14,874 nt of DNA, from contig CAKUJB010000036.1 of assembly GCA_934661165.1 (NCBI GenBank), forward strand, positions 1 through 14,874, given 5' to 3'. The position numbers were made by a program, and so were the translations under genes. Of this stretch, positions 6,083-13,536 are shown one piece after another (positions within the stretch are counted from its first letter, which is position 1; each line of letters opens with the position of its first letter). A model generated the notes under the pieces. It did not search any database, was not told where the DNA came from, and saw only the letters and a list, made by a program, of their open reading frames with translations. Origin of the DNA: an uncultured Microbacteriaceae bacterium (GTDB lineage Bacteria > Actinomycetota > Actinomycetes > Actinomycetales > Microbacteriaceae).

Positions 6083-7456
6083 TCAGTCGCGCGAGATCCG
6101 CACCATCTCGTCGCGCGGCACCACCTTGACCCGCTCGCGCCCGGCGGCCGCGCCGAGGGCGATCTCGTGCTGGTCGAGCCGGTGCCAGCCGTCGAGATCC
6201 GTCCAGATGATGCCCCGCGAGCGGAGCAGCGCGGGGATCGCGTCCTCGTCGGGCTCGGTCGGCGACCACCAGTTCGCCTGGTCGCGCACGAGGTGGCTGA
6301 TCGTCTCCATCGCGTCGGACTTCGTGTGCCCGATGAGGCCGATCGGGCCGCGCTTGATCCACCCGGTCGCGTAGACGCCGGGGAGGAACTCGTTCGCCTG
6401 GTCCGGGCTCGACGGGTCGGTCCGCACGACGCGGCCCTCGTGGTTCGGGATGACCCCGCGGCGGCTGTCGAACGGGATGCCGGGCAGCGGCGAGCCGAAG
6501 TAGCCGACTGCCCGGTACGCCGCCTGGATCGGGATCTCGCGGATTTCGCCGGTCCCCCGGGCCCCGCCCGCACCGTCGGACTCGGTGCGCTCGACGCGGA
6601 TCGCCGCGACCGCGCCGTCGGGCCCGGCGACGAGCTCGAGCGGCTTCGACCAGAAGTGGAGGTGGAGCCGTCGGGACCCGCCCGTCTGCGGCTCGGCGCG
6701 CCACTTCGTGAAGATGCGGTCGATGACGAGGATCTGCTTGTTCGATGCGATCGCGTCCCGCGCGGCGTCGTCGTAGACGAAGTCGGTCTCGTCGATGACC
6801 ATGTCGACGTCGCGCATCTCGCCGAGCTCGCGGAGCTCGAGCGGGGAGAACTTCACCTGCATCGGGCCGCGACGGCCGAAGACGTGGACGTCGGTGACGC
6901 GCGAGGCCCGCAGGCCCGCCTCGACGTTCGCCGGGATCTCGGTCGGCATGAGGTCCTCGGGGTGCTTCGCGAGCATCCGCGCGACGTCGAGCGCGACGTT
7001 GCCGTTGCCGATGACGGCGATCGACTCCGCGTCGAGCGGCCACTCGCGCGGGGAGTCGGGGTGCCCGTCGTACCAGGAGACGAAGTCGGCCGCGCCGTAC
7101 GAGCCGGGCAGGCCGATGCCGGGGATGTCGAGCTCGGCGTCGCGCACGGCCCCGGTCGCGAAGATGACGGCGTGGTAGTGCCGCTGCAGGTCCTCGAGGG
7201 TGAGGTCCTCGCCGAAGCGGACGTTGCCGAAGACCCGGATGTCGCCGCGGTCGAGCACCTCGCGCAGCGCCGTGATGATGCCCTTGATCCGCGGGTGGTC
7301 GGGGGCGACGCCGTAGCGCACGAGGCCGTACGGCGCGGGGAGCTGGTCGAAGAGGTCGATCGAGACGTCGAACGCCCGCTCGTGCTTGAGCAGGATGTCG
7401 GCGGCGTAGATCCCGGCAGGGCCGGCGCCGATGATCGCAAGGCGGAGTCTCGTCAT
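6083..7456 (-). CDS. fprA: FprA-type ferredoxin/NADP+ reductase
   Basis: A 457-aa flavoprotein that moves electrons between NADPH and ferredoxins, the same length class as M. tuberculosis FprA. The FAD-binding fold shows GAGPAG at residues 10-15. PYGLVRYGVAPDHP at 42-55 is the family signature. The NADP domain shows GNGNVALDVAR at 150-160. The C-terminal GWIKRGPIGLIGHTKSDA segment is also typical. The ATG at 7456 is preceded by a GAAGGA Shine-Dalgarno site eight bases upstream and has no -10 box, so it is translated from the upstream message. It is the last gene of a menG-prenyl synthase-fprA operon, 50 bases after the synthase stop. This may link the reductase to quinone metabolism, for example supplying electrons to a prenyl reductase, but that is inference. 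Confidence 0.92.
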   Translation of the reverse strand: MTRLRLAIIGAGPAGIYAADILLKHERAFDVSIDLFDQLPAPYGLVRYGVAPDHPRIKGIITALREVLDRGDIRVFGNVRFGEDLTLEDLQRHYHAVIFATGAVRDAELDIPGIGLPGSYGAADFVSWYDGHPDSPREWPLDAESIAVIGNGNVALDVARMLAKHPEDLMPTEIPANVEAGLRASRVTDVHVFGRRGPMQVKFSPLELRELGEMRDVDMVIDETDFVYDDAARDAIASNKQILVIDRIFTKWRAEPQTGGSRRLHLHFWSKPLELVAGPDGAVAAIRVERTESDGAGGARGTGEIREIPIQAAYRAVGYFGSPLPGIPFDSRRGVIPNHEGRVVRTDPSSPDQANEFLPGVYATGWIKRGPIGLIGHTKSDAMETISHLVRDQANWWSPTEPDEDAIPALLRSRGIIWTDLDGWHRLDQHEIALGAAAGRERVKVVPRDEMVRISRD

Positions 7457-7464
7457 GAATGCGG

Positions 7465-7470
7465 TCCTTC
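7465..7470 (-). promoter_or_regulatory. Ribosome binding site GAAGGA of fprA
   Basis: GAAGGA on the minus strand lies eight bases before the fprA ATG. It decides this start and fits an internal operon gene. Confidence 0.55.
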
Positions 7471-7506
7471 AGTGCTTCCTGGTCGGTTCGGGCCCGGCGG
7501 GGCGCC

Positions 7507-8541
7507 TCAGGCGTCGCGCTCGACGACGCGCGAGGCAAACTCGGTGAGCGCGCGACGCACGGGCCCGTCGGCGATGGGCTCGAGCGCGGTGATCGCCTCG
7601 GCCGCCCAGCGGCGCGCCTCCTGGCGGGTCGCCTCGGTCACGGGGTGGGCGCGGAGCTCGGCGACGGCGTCAGCGAACTCGATGTCGTCGGCGGCGTCGA
7701 GCCGGGTGAGCAGCGCGTCCGCCGCGGGGTCGTGCGCCGCATCCCGCCGCAGCAGGAGCACGGGCATCGTCGGGACGCCGGCGCGCAGGTCCGTCCCGGT
7801 CGGCTTCCCGGTGATCGCCGGGTCCGCGGCGAGGTCGATGACGTCATCGGCGAGCTGGAACGCGACGCCCACGCGCTCCCCGAATCGCCGGAGCGGCGCG
7901 ATGAGGCCGCGGTCCGCATTCGAGAATCGGATGCCCGCCTCCGCGGCGGTCGCGATGAGCGAGCCCGTCTTGTCGGCGAGCACTTGGAGGTAGTGCTCGA
8001 TGGGGTCCTCGTCGTCGCGCGGCCCCGCGGTCTCGTTGAGCTGGCCCATGACGAGGCGCTCGAAGGTGGTGCCCTGGAGCTGGAGCGCCTCGACGCCGAG
8101 GTCGGCGATGATGAGGCTCGCGCGGGCGAAGAGCAGGTCGCCGGTGAGGATCGCGGTCGAGTTGTCCCACACGGTGTGCGCGCTCGGCACCCCGCGGCGC
8201 AGCGCCGCGTCGTCCATGACGTCGTCGTGGTACAGGGATGCCAGGTGCGTCATCTCGATCGTCGCGGCGATGCGGACGACCTCGCTGGTAGTCCCGTCGC
8301 CGAGCTGCGCGGTGAGCAGGGCGAGGACGGGACGAATGCGCTTGCCCCCAGCCTCGAGCAGGTAGCGGCCGGCGACGTCCGCGAGCCGGTTCGAGAACTG
8401 CAGCTCGCGGCGCAGCTCCGCCTCGACACGGTCGAGCCCGTCCTCGATCGCCTTCGCGAGGCGCCGGTCGTGGAGAGTCGCGTCGAACCGCCTCGGATCG
8501 AGGCCGAGCGACGCCGCGAGACTCGTGCGTGCCGAGGTCAC
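7507..8541 (-). CDS. Long-chain polyprenyl diphosphate synthase (menaquinone side chain)
   Basis: A 344-aa trans-prenyltransferase that extends farnesyl/geranylgeranyl diphosphate with isopentenyl diphosphate. It shows GGKRIRP at residues 65-71, the first aspartate-rich motif DDVMD at 106-110 and the second, DDVID, at 232-236, followed by the usual C-terminal helices. Ala at the fifth position before the first DDxxD is a small residue, consistent with a long product (heptaprenyl to decaprenyl), though the chain length cannot be fixed. The GTG start at 8541 overlaps the TGA of menG by four bases (GTGA), so translation is coupled; the frame is open far upstream but that part is the menG antiframe. 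The position between menG and fprA says it makes the menaquinone tail. Confidence 0.92.
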   Translation of the reverse strand: MTSARTSLAASLGLDPRRFDATLHDRRLAKAIEDGLDRVEAELRRELQFSNRLADVAGRYLLEAGGKRIRPVLALLTAQLGDGTTSEVVRIAATIEMTHLASLYHDDVMDDAALRRGVPSAHTVWDNSTAILTGDLLFARASLIIADLGVEALQLQGTTFERLVMGQLNETAGPRDDEDPIEHYLQVLADKTGSLIATAAEAGIRFSNADRGLIAPLRRFGERVGVAFQLADDVIDLAADPAITGKPTGTDLRAGVPTMPVLLLRRDAAHDPAADALLTRLDAADDIEFADAVAELRAHPVTEATRQEARRWAAEAITALEPIADGPVRRALTEFASRVVERDA

Positions 8542-9284
8542 GTCGCCGCCTTGCGCGTCCGCTTCGCCTTGATCGCGAGAACCTTCTCGTCGGTGGGCTT
8601 GAGCCCGCGGTGCATCGCGACGATCCCCGCGGTGAGGTTGCGGTAGGCGACCCTGGTGAAGCCGGCGCCGCGCAGCCACGCGGCGAGCTCCGACTGGTCG
8701 GGCCAGTCCTCGATCGATTCGCCGAGGTAGCGGTACGCGGCCGGGTTCGAGCTCGCGAGGTCGGCGAGCCGCGGCAGGACGTGTCGGAGGTAGCCGCCGT
8801 ACGCGGCGCGGACGACACCGACCGGCGGCGTCGAGAACTCGGTGACGACGAGCCGGCCGCCCGGTCGCAGCACGCGGTACATCTCGGCGAGCGCGAGGCG
8901 CGGCTCGTGCACATTGCGCAGCCCGAAGCTGATCGTGACGGCGTCGAACTCGCCGTCGGCGAACGGCAGCGCGGTGGCGTCGCCCTCGACGAACTCGATG
9001 CCCGGATTCCGGCGCTTCGCCTCGCGGATCATGCCAGGCGAGAAATCGACGCCGACGGCGGTCGCGCCCTTCGCCTGGATGGCGACCGTCGAGGTGCCGG
9101 TGCCGCACGCGACGTCGAGGATCCGCTCGCCCGGAAGCGGCGCGATCGCCTTGACGGTCGCGATCCGCCAGAGGGCGGCGTTGCCCGCGGAGAGCACCTG
9201 ATTCGTGAGGTCGTACCGGGGTGCGACCTCGTCGAACATCCCGGCGACCTCATCGGGTTCCTTCTCGAGGTCGGCGCGTGACAC
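8538..9284 (-). CDS. menG: Demethylmenaquinone methyltransferase MenG/UbiE
   Basis: A 248-aa SAM-dependent class I methyltransferase that performs the last step of menaquinone synthesis, C-methylation of demethylmenaquinone. It begins with the UbiE hallmark MFDEVAPRYDLTNQVLS (residues 16-32). SAM motif I is ILDVACGTGTST at 55-66, and later motifs include GDATALPF, SFGLRNV and RVLRPGGRL. The C-terminal NLTAGIVAMHRGLKP is typical of the family. The start is the GTG at 9282-9284, with TAGACT six bases upstream. It heads an operon with the polyprenyl diphosphate synthase (four-base overlap) and fprA, and is divergent from menF across a 52-base gap. The name ubiE is also used. Confidence 0.95.
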   Translation of the reverse strand: MSRADLEKEPDEVAGMFDEVAPRYDLTNQVLSAGNAALWRIATVKAIAPLPGERILDVACGTGTSTVAIQAKGATAVGVDFSPGMIREAKRRNPGIEFVEGDATALPFADGEFDAVTISFGLRNVHEPRLALAEMYRVLRPGGRLVVTEFSTPPVGVVRAAYGGYLRHVLPRLADLASSNPAAYRYLGESIEDWPDQSELAAWLRGAGFTRVAYRNLTAGIVAMHRGLKPTDEKVLAIKAKRTRKAAT

Positions 9285-9290
9285 GGTGCG

Positions 9291-9330
9291 AGTCTAGCCG
9301 GGGAGTCCTTGTCGATCAGCGGAGTAGCGT
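9291..9330. promoter_or_regulatory. Compact divergent promoters of menG and menF
   Basis: The minus-strand TAGACT (9296-9291) ends six bases before the menG GTG. The plus-strand TAGCGT (9325-9330) ends six bases before the menF GTG. Only 28 bases lie between the two boxes, so the polymerase footprints must overlap. No clear -35 hexamers. Confidence 0.55.
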
Positions 9331-9336
9331 TGATGC

Positions 9337-10401
9337 GTGCCCCTCCCGCTCGTCTTCGTCCGCGAGGGGCGCGGCTGGCTCGGCGAGGGGCCGGTGCGCC
9401 GGATCGACGTCGCCGGACCGGGTCATTACGCGGCGGCTCGCGAGCGCTGGGCGCGGCTCGTGGCGCACGCGCCGGATGGGGAGCTCGTCGCGTTCGGCGC
9501 CTTCCCGTTCGACCCCCGCTCGTCTGCGGGCGGCAGCCTGCTCGTGCCCGCACGCGCCGTCCCGGTCGCCGGCGGGCTGCCCAGGCTCGGCGACGCGATG
9601 CTGCCGAAGGCGCGGGTGCGCCCAGGGGACATGTCGGCGGCGGCGTATCGCGCGGCCGTCGCCGTCGCGACCGCGGAGATCTCGGCCGGGGGGCTGCGCA
9701 AGGTGGTGCTCGCGAGGGACGTCGTCATCGAGCCGGAGGAGCCGGTCGACGCCGGCTCGCTCCTCGACGCGCTCTACGCCGCCCACCCCGGCGCGAGCGT
9801 CTTCGGCGTCGACGGGCTCTTCGGCGCCTCCCCCGAGACGCTCATCACGGTGCACGGCGGTCTCGTCACCGCGCGGGTGCTCGCGGGGACGGCCGCGCCG
9901 GGCGCGGGCCACTCGCTGCTCGACTCCGCGAAGGATGTTGCGGAGCACGCATTCGCCGTCGACTCCGTCCTCGACGCGCTCCGCCCGCATCTCGGCGAGC
10001 TCGAGTCGGACCCGCGGCCCTACGTGCTCGAGCTCCCCCACCTGAGCCACCTCGCGACCGATGTCGCGGGTCGCATCGCCGATGGCTCCGACGTGCTCGC
10101 GCTCGTCGAGGCCCTGCACCCGACGGCGGCCGTGGCGGGCACCCCGACCGCCGCGGCGATGACCCGGATCCGCGAGCTCGAGCGCGTCGATCGCGGCCGC
10201 TACGCGGGCCCGGTCGGGTGGATGAATGCGCACGGCGACGGCGAGTGGGCGATCGCGCTGCGCAGCGCGCAGCTCGGGGCGGATGGCCGCTTCCGGGCGT
10301 TCGCGGGCGCCGGCATCATGGCCGAGTCGGACCCCGACGCCGAGCTCGCCGAGACCGAGCTCAAGCTCCGCCCCATCCTCGACGCCCTCCGCGCCCCCTG
10401 A
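9337..10401 (+). CDS. menF: Isochorismate synthase MenF
   Basis: A 354-aa chorismate-binding enzyme that converts chorismate to isochorismate, the entry step to menaquinone. The C-terminal chorismate-binding domain shows KVVLARDV (122-129), GASPETLI (163-170), AGTA (183-186), KDVAEHAFAVDSV (199-211), LHPTAAVAGTP (260-270), DRGRYAGPVGW (285-295) and GAGIMAESDPDAELAETELKL (324-344). These motifs match isochorismate synthases better than anthranilate or salicylate synthases, and the menaquinone neighbours agree. The start is the GTG at 9337, fixed by TAGCGT six bases upstream; there is no other good start. A siderophore-type isochorismate synthase would be the alternative but is unlikely here. 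It is convergent with the PPK2 gene. Confidence 0.92.
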   Translation: MPLPLVFVREGRGWLGEGPVRRIDVAGPGHYAAARERWARLVAHAPDGELVAFGAFPFDPRSSAGGSLLVPARAVPVAGGLPRLGDAMLPKARVRPGDMSAAAYRAAVAVATAEISAGGLRKVVLARDVVIEPEEPVDAGSLLDALYAAHPGASVFGVDGLFGASPETLITVHGGLVTARVLAGTAAPGAGHSLLDSAKDVAEHAFAVDSVLDALRPHLGELESDPRPYVLELPHLSHLATDVAGRIADGSDVLALVEALHPTAAVAGTPTAAAMTRIRELERVDRGRYAGPVGWMNAHGDGEWAIALRSAQLGADGRFRAFAGAGIMAESDPDAELAETELKLRPILDALRAP

Positions 10402-10441
10402 CCCGACAACGGGGCGCCCCCCGCACGCTTTCGATCCCTAG

Positions 10442-10487
10442 GTTTGCGCTCCCTGCATACGGATATTCATAGGGACCGGGCGCAAAC
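10442..10487. terminator. Inverted repeat between convergent menF and PPK2 genes
   Basis: GTTTGCGC (10442-10449) is a perfect inverted match of GCGCAAAC (10480-10487). Inside it TCCCT (10450-10454) pairs with AGGGA (10471-10475), leaving a four-base bulge (CCGG, 10476-10479) and a 16-base loop. The location in a 154-base convergent gap suggests a bidirectional terminator. There is no long T-tract. The loop is the most AT-rich piece of the gap. A protein-binding dyad is the alternative reading. Confidence 0.45.
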
Positions 10488-10500
10488 GTTGGGATTGAGC

Positions 10501-10560
10501 GCGGGAATGTGGGTAGGAATGCGCGCAGAGATGCGCGTAGGAATGCGCGCGGCGATCAGG
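10501..10560. repeat. Imperfect 12-bp tandem repeat, about five units
   Basis: Five consecutive 12-base units can be laid out: GCGGGAATGTGG, GTAGGAATGCGC, GCAGAGATGCGC, GTAGGAATGCGC and GCGGCGATCAGG. Units two and four are identical, three is close, and one and five are degenerate. The array lies after the menF stop and runs into the last codon of the convergent PPK2 gene (its stop is at 10556-10558). Confidence 0.6.
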
Positions 10561-11383
10561 AGGCGGCTAGGCGGGCGCGCTCGTGGTCGACGTCGAAGTC
10601 GGGGGCGGGCCATTGCGGGTCGAGCTCGCGGAGCGTCTCCAGGAGGAGCGCGTACACCGCCCAGCGCGCGTACCACTTGCGGTTCGCCGGGACGACCCAC
10701 CACGGCGCCTCGGGGGTCGCGGTGCGCTCGATCGCGAGCTGGTACGCCGCCTGGTAGTCGTCCCACAGCTCGCGCTCGTCGATGTCGCCGGGGTTGAACT
10801 TCCAGTGCTTATCGGGCCGGTCGAGGCGCTCGGCGAGGCGCTCGCGCTGCTCGTCCTTCGAGATCTGGAGCATGACCTTGCGGATCGTCGTGCCGCCCGC
10901 CACGAGCTCGGCCTCGAAGTCGCGGATGATCCCGTAGCGGGCCTCGACGACGTCGAGCGGCGACAGCCCCCGCACCCGATGGATGAGGACGTCCTCATAG
11001 TGCGAGCGGTCGAAGACGCCGATGAGGCCGGGCGCGGGCAGCGCCTTCCGGATGCGCCACAGGAAGTCGTGCTCGCGCTCCTCGGCGGTCGGCGCCTTGA
11101 ACCCGGTGATCCGCACGCCCTGCGGATCGACCAGGCCGACGACGTGCCGGACGATCCCGCCCTTGCCGGCGGTGTCCATGGCCTGCAGCACGAGCAGCAG
11201 GCTCCGGGTCCCGCCGCCGCGCGCCTCGGCGAAGAACCGCTCCTGCAGGTCGGCGAACTCCTCCGCAGTCGCCGCGACATACGCCTCAGCGGCATCCTTG
11301 TCCTCGATGCCCGGCTGCGCGTCCGGGTCGACGTCGGCGAGACGGAATCCGGGACCGACGGGTGGGGGCGCGCTGGGCTGCAT
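10556..11383 (-). CDS. PPK2-family polyphosphate kinase
   Basis: A 275-aa polyphosphate:nucleotide phosphotransferase, which uses polyphosphate to phosphorylate nucleotides. It has a P-loop-like Walker A in QAMDTAGKGG (67-76), a Walker B in FDRSHYEDVLIHRV (124-137) and a basic lid segment (KDEQRERLAERLDRPDKHWKF). EAPWWVVPANRKWYAR near the end is also typical of PPK2. Length fits the one-domain group. Whether it prefers AMP, ADP or GDP cannot be read. The ATG at 11383 has TTGTCG, 17 bases, TAGCGT and six bases in front, a full promoter inside the end of menD. It lies downstream of menD on the same strand, with nine bases between coding regions, and faces menF. No known link to menaquinone synthesis; energy or nucleotide balance is its usual role. 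Confidence 0.9.
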   Translation of the reverse strand: MQPSAPPPVGPGFRLADVDPDAQPGIEDKDAAEAYVAATAEEFADLQERFFAEARGGGTRSLLLVLQAMDTAGKGGIVRHVVGLVDPQGVRITGFKAPTAEEREHDFLWRIRKALPAPGLIGVFDRSHYEDVLIHRVRGLSPLDVVEARYGIIRDFEAELVAGGTTIRKVMLQISKDEQRERLAERLDRPDKHWKFNPGDIDERELWDDYQAAYQLAIERTATPEAPWWVVPANRKWYARWAVYALLLETLRELDPQWPAPDFDVDHERARLAAS

Positions 11384-11389
11384 GCCGCC

Positions 11390-11418
11390 ACGCTAGCGAG
11401 CCAGCGGCACCTCGACAA
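11390..11418 (-). promoter_or_regulatory. PPK2 gene promoter TTGTCG, 17 bases, TAGCGT inside the menD end
   Basis: On the minus strand TTGTCG (11418-11413) and TAGCGT (11395-11390) have a 17-base spacer, and six bases follow to the ATG. The TAG of the -10 box is the menD stop codon. Confidence 0.55.
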
Positions 11419-13108
11419 TCGTCGGCCCGGTGCAGCTCGACAGCGCGGGGTCGAGGTCGCCGCGGGTCTCGACCCGGCGGTGCTCCCAGCCGTACGCGCG
11501 CGCAAGCAGCTCGATCGAGGCCGACTGCGTCGTGCGCATGACCCGCGCGAATGCCGACGCCGCCTCGCCGCCGCGCTCGCGCGCCGCCTGCCCCGCCTCG
11601 AGCAGGTCGAAGATCGTGCCGCCGCCGTCGTCGCCGACGATGACGAGGACCCGGGGCGCGTCCTCGGCGTCGGGCAGCGCGAGACCGCCGACGTCGTGGA
11701 GGAATGCGAGGTCGCCGAGCAGGACGCGGGTCACCCCGGGGCTCCCGCCGTCCGCGGCGTCGGCGGACTGCTGCTGCGCGAGCGCGACGCCGATGCCCGT
11801 GGAGACCGTGCCGTCGATGCCCGCGAGCCCGCGATTGGCGCGCACCCGGATCGCCTTGCCGGGTGCGACGCGGTCGAGCTCCCGGACGAGTCGCGAGGCG
11901 CCGAGCACGAGTCGGTCGTGCGGCCACGTCGCCCGCCAGACCGCTTCCGCGAGCGCCCGCCGCGTCACCGGCCGGCGCACCGCCTCGAGCTCGTGCCGCG
12001 CCTTCGGGCCGGCCGGCAGGCCCACCTCGGGCGGGAGGTCCTCGCCGCGTTCGAGGAATGCGCGGGACGCCGCGACCCACGGCCGCACCCAGGTGCGGGT
12101 CAACTCCGCCGCGGCCGTCGGATCCTCGACCTCGATCGCGTCGACGATGCGGTCGAGCGCGCGGCCCGGGTTGTAGGTCTCGGCGCCGGGGCCGCGGACG
12201 CCGATGCGCTCGAGCCCGCCGCGCTCGATGAGCCACGGGACTTCGCGGGACAGCGTCGGACGGCCGTAGACGATGACGCGCTCGAGGCGGTCGAGGAGGT
12301 CCTCGTCGCGAAGCGCCTCCCGGTAGGGCACGACGAGGTTCGGTCCGAAGTGCGCGCCGCTCACGACCTCGGCGAGGAGCACGGCGCTGAGGTCGCGCGC
12401 CGCCTGCTCGGCCGCGGGCCCCGCCCCGCTGCCGGCGATGACGGCCGTCGGACGGTCCGCGGCGAGGCGGAGGACCTCGCGCGGGGCGTCGGGTGCGGCG
12501 AGGGTCTCGGGCGAGGCCCCCAGGTCGGCCGGCGCCGACCACGGCGAGCTGAGCGGGTCGGCGAGCGCGAGGTTGAGCTGGACGGGACCGGCCGCGCGCG
12601 GATCGCCGTCGCCGAGTGCCGCCCGCCATGCGGCGAGCGCGGTCGCCGCCGCGTGGGCCGTCTCCCCAGCCTCCCCGCGCGGGGCGGGCACGTCCCACTC
12701 GCCGCGCAGCGCTCCGGCGAAGATCCCGGTCTGCGTCGTCGTCTGGTTCGCGCCGATGCCGTGCAGCTCGGCGGGCCGGTCGGCACTGATCACGAGGAGC
12801 GGGACGCCCGCGTGGTGGGCTTCGAGCACGGCGGGGTGGAGGTTCGCGACTGCGGAGCCCGAGGTCGTGATGATCGCGGCGGGTACCCCGGACTCCAGCC
12901 CGATGCCGAGGGCGAGGAAGCCGGCGGCCCGCTCATCGATCCGCACATGGAGCCGGGCGTGCCCCGCGCGCTCGAGCTCGGCCGCGACGAGGGCGAGCGC
13001 CTGCGAGCGCGAGCCCGGCGCCACGACGAGGTGCCGAACGCCGAGGCGCAGGAACTGCACGAGCAGCTCGGCGGCGTACGCGGTCGCAGGCGCGGCCGGA
13101 CCGGTCAC
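11393..13108 (-). CDS. menD: 2-succinyl-5-enolpyruvyl-6-hydroxy-3-cyclohexene-1-carboxylate synthase MenD
   Basis: A 571-aa thiamine-diphosphate enzyme that joins 2-oxoglutarate-derived succinic semialdehyde to isochorismate, the second step of menaquinone synthesis. The N-terminal domain shows APGSRSQAL (30-38) and the cofactor-activating Glu59 in RIDERAAGF. The C-terminal TPP/Mg-binding motif runs from GDLAFLHD (465-472) to GDDGGGTIF (492-500). Length is typical of MenD. The start is the GTG at 13106-13108, four bases after the TGA of the PLDc_N gene on the same strand, so the two are co-transcribed; no Shine-Dalgarno site is obvious, suggesting coupling. The stop TAG is shared with the PPK2 gene's -10 box. 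MenF, divergent further left, makes its substrate. Confidence 0.94.
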   Translation of the reverse strand: MTGPAAPATAYAAELLVQFLRLGVRHLVVAPGSRSQALALVAAELERAGHARLHVRIDERAAGFLALGIGLESGVPAAIITTSGSAVANLHPAVLEAHHAGVPLLVISADRPAELHGIGANQTTTQTGIFAGALRGEWDVPAPRGEAGETAHAAATALAAWRAALGDGDPRAAGPVQLNLALADPLSSPWSAPADLGASPETLAAPDAPREVLRLAADRPTAVIAGSGAGPAAEQAARDLSAVLLAEVVSGAHFGPNLVVPYREALRDEDLLDRLERVIVYGRPTLSREVPWLIERGGLERIGVRGPGAETYNPGRALDRIVDAIEVEDPTAAAELTRTWVRPWVAASRAFLERGEDLPPEVGLPAGPKARHELEAVRRPVTRRALAEAVWRATWPHDRLVLGASRLVRELDRVAPGKAIRVRANRGLAGIDGTVSTGIGVALAQQQSADAADGGSPGVTRVLLGDLAFLHDVGGLALPDAEDAPRVLVIVGDDGGGTIFDLLEAGQAARERGGEAASAFARVMRTTQSASIELLARAYGWEHRRVETRGDLDPALSSCTGPTIVEVPLAR

Positions 13109-13112
13109 GGGA

Positions 13113-13481
13113 TCAGCGCCCCGTCGGGTCGGCGCCGGCCGGGGGCTCCCCCTGACCGTTCGTGCCCTCCTCGTCGAGCTCGGCGAGCTCCTGCTCGAGC
13201 CGTCGGATGCGCTCCTCGGACTCCTGCTCGATGCGGATCCGGCGGAGGAACTCGGGGTCGTCGTCTGGGGCCTTCGGGCCGCGCGCGGGACGGCGCTTCA
13301 TCCCGCCGCGGCCCACGAGGAACCACAGCAGCGCGCCGACGATCGGCACGAGGATGATGATGAGCGCCCAGGCGAGCTTGTTCATGGTGCGGATGCGCGC
13401 ACCGTCGATGAACCGCAGATCGATGAGCGCGAAGACGTCGAGGATGACGGCGACGACGGCGACGACGATGAGCCGGGACAT
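13113..13481 (-). CDS. PLDc_N domain membrane protein, 122 aa
   Basis: Residues ~2-22 and ~35-57 are two membrane helices with a short loop between (DLRFIDGARIRTMNK). This matches the PLDc_N domain found at the front of cardiolipin synthases, here without any phospholipase domain. A basic stretch (MKRRPARGPK) and a charged, probably coiled-coil segment (about 75-105, rich in Glu and Arg) follow, then a Gly/Pro-rich end. There is no catalytic site, so a structural or regulatory membrane role is likely. The ATG at 13481 has TAGACT six bases upstream. It is the first gene of a transcript with menD and is divergent from the DUF4229 gene. Function unknown. Confidence 0.82.
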   Translation of the reverse strand: MSRLIVVAVVAVILDVFALIDLRFIDGARIRTMNKLAWALIIILVPIVGALLWFLVGRGGMKRRPARGPKAPDDDPEFLRRIRIEQESEERIRRLEQELAELDEEGTNGQGEPPAGADPTGR

Positions 13482-13487
13482 GCCCCG

Positions 13488-13530
13488 AGTCTAGGCGGCG
13501 GGGCCGACCTCCAGCCGTGGTCGCTACGCT
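13488..13530. promoter_or_regulatory. Compact divergent promoters of the PLDc_N-menD operon and the DUF4229 gene
   Basis: The minus-strand TAGACT (13493-13488) and the plus-strand TACGCT (13525-13530) each end six bases before their ATG (13481 and 13537). The boxes are 31 bases apart, the same layout as menG/menF. No clear -35 boxes. Confidence 0.5.
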
Positions 13531-13536
13531 GGCGGC

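Noticed and set aside
3856..6573. A 905-codon open frame on the minus strand across yajQ and the cardiolipin synthase gene
   Set aside because: It is Arg/Pro/Asp-rich, matches no family, and lies antisense to two clear genes and a tRNA. In GC-rich DNA the antisense frame of real genes often stays open.
10501..10560. A CRISPR-like array
   Set aside because: Units are 12 bases with no spacers, too short and contiguous for CRISPR. It is a simple imperfect tandem repeat.
10583..13357. A 924-codon open frame on the plus strand opposite PPK2, menD and the PLDc_N gene
   Set aside because: It has biased, repetitive composition and is fully explained as the antisense shadow of three recognised genes.
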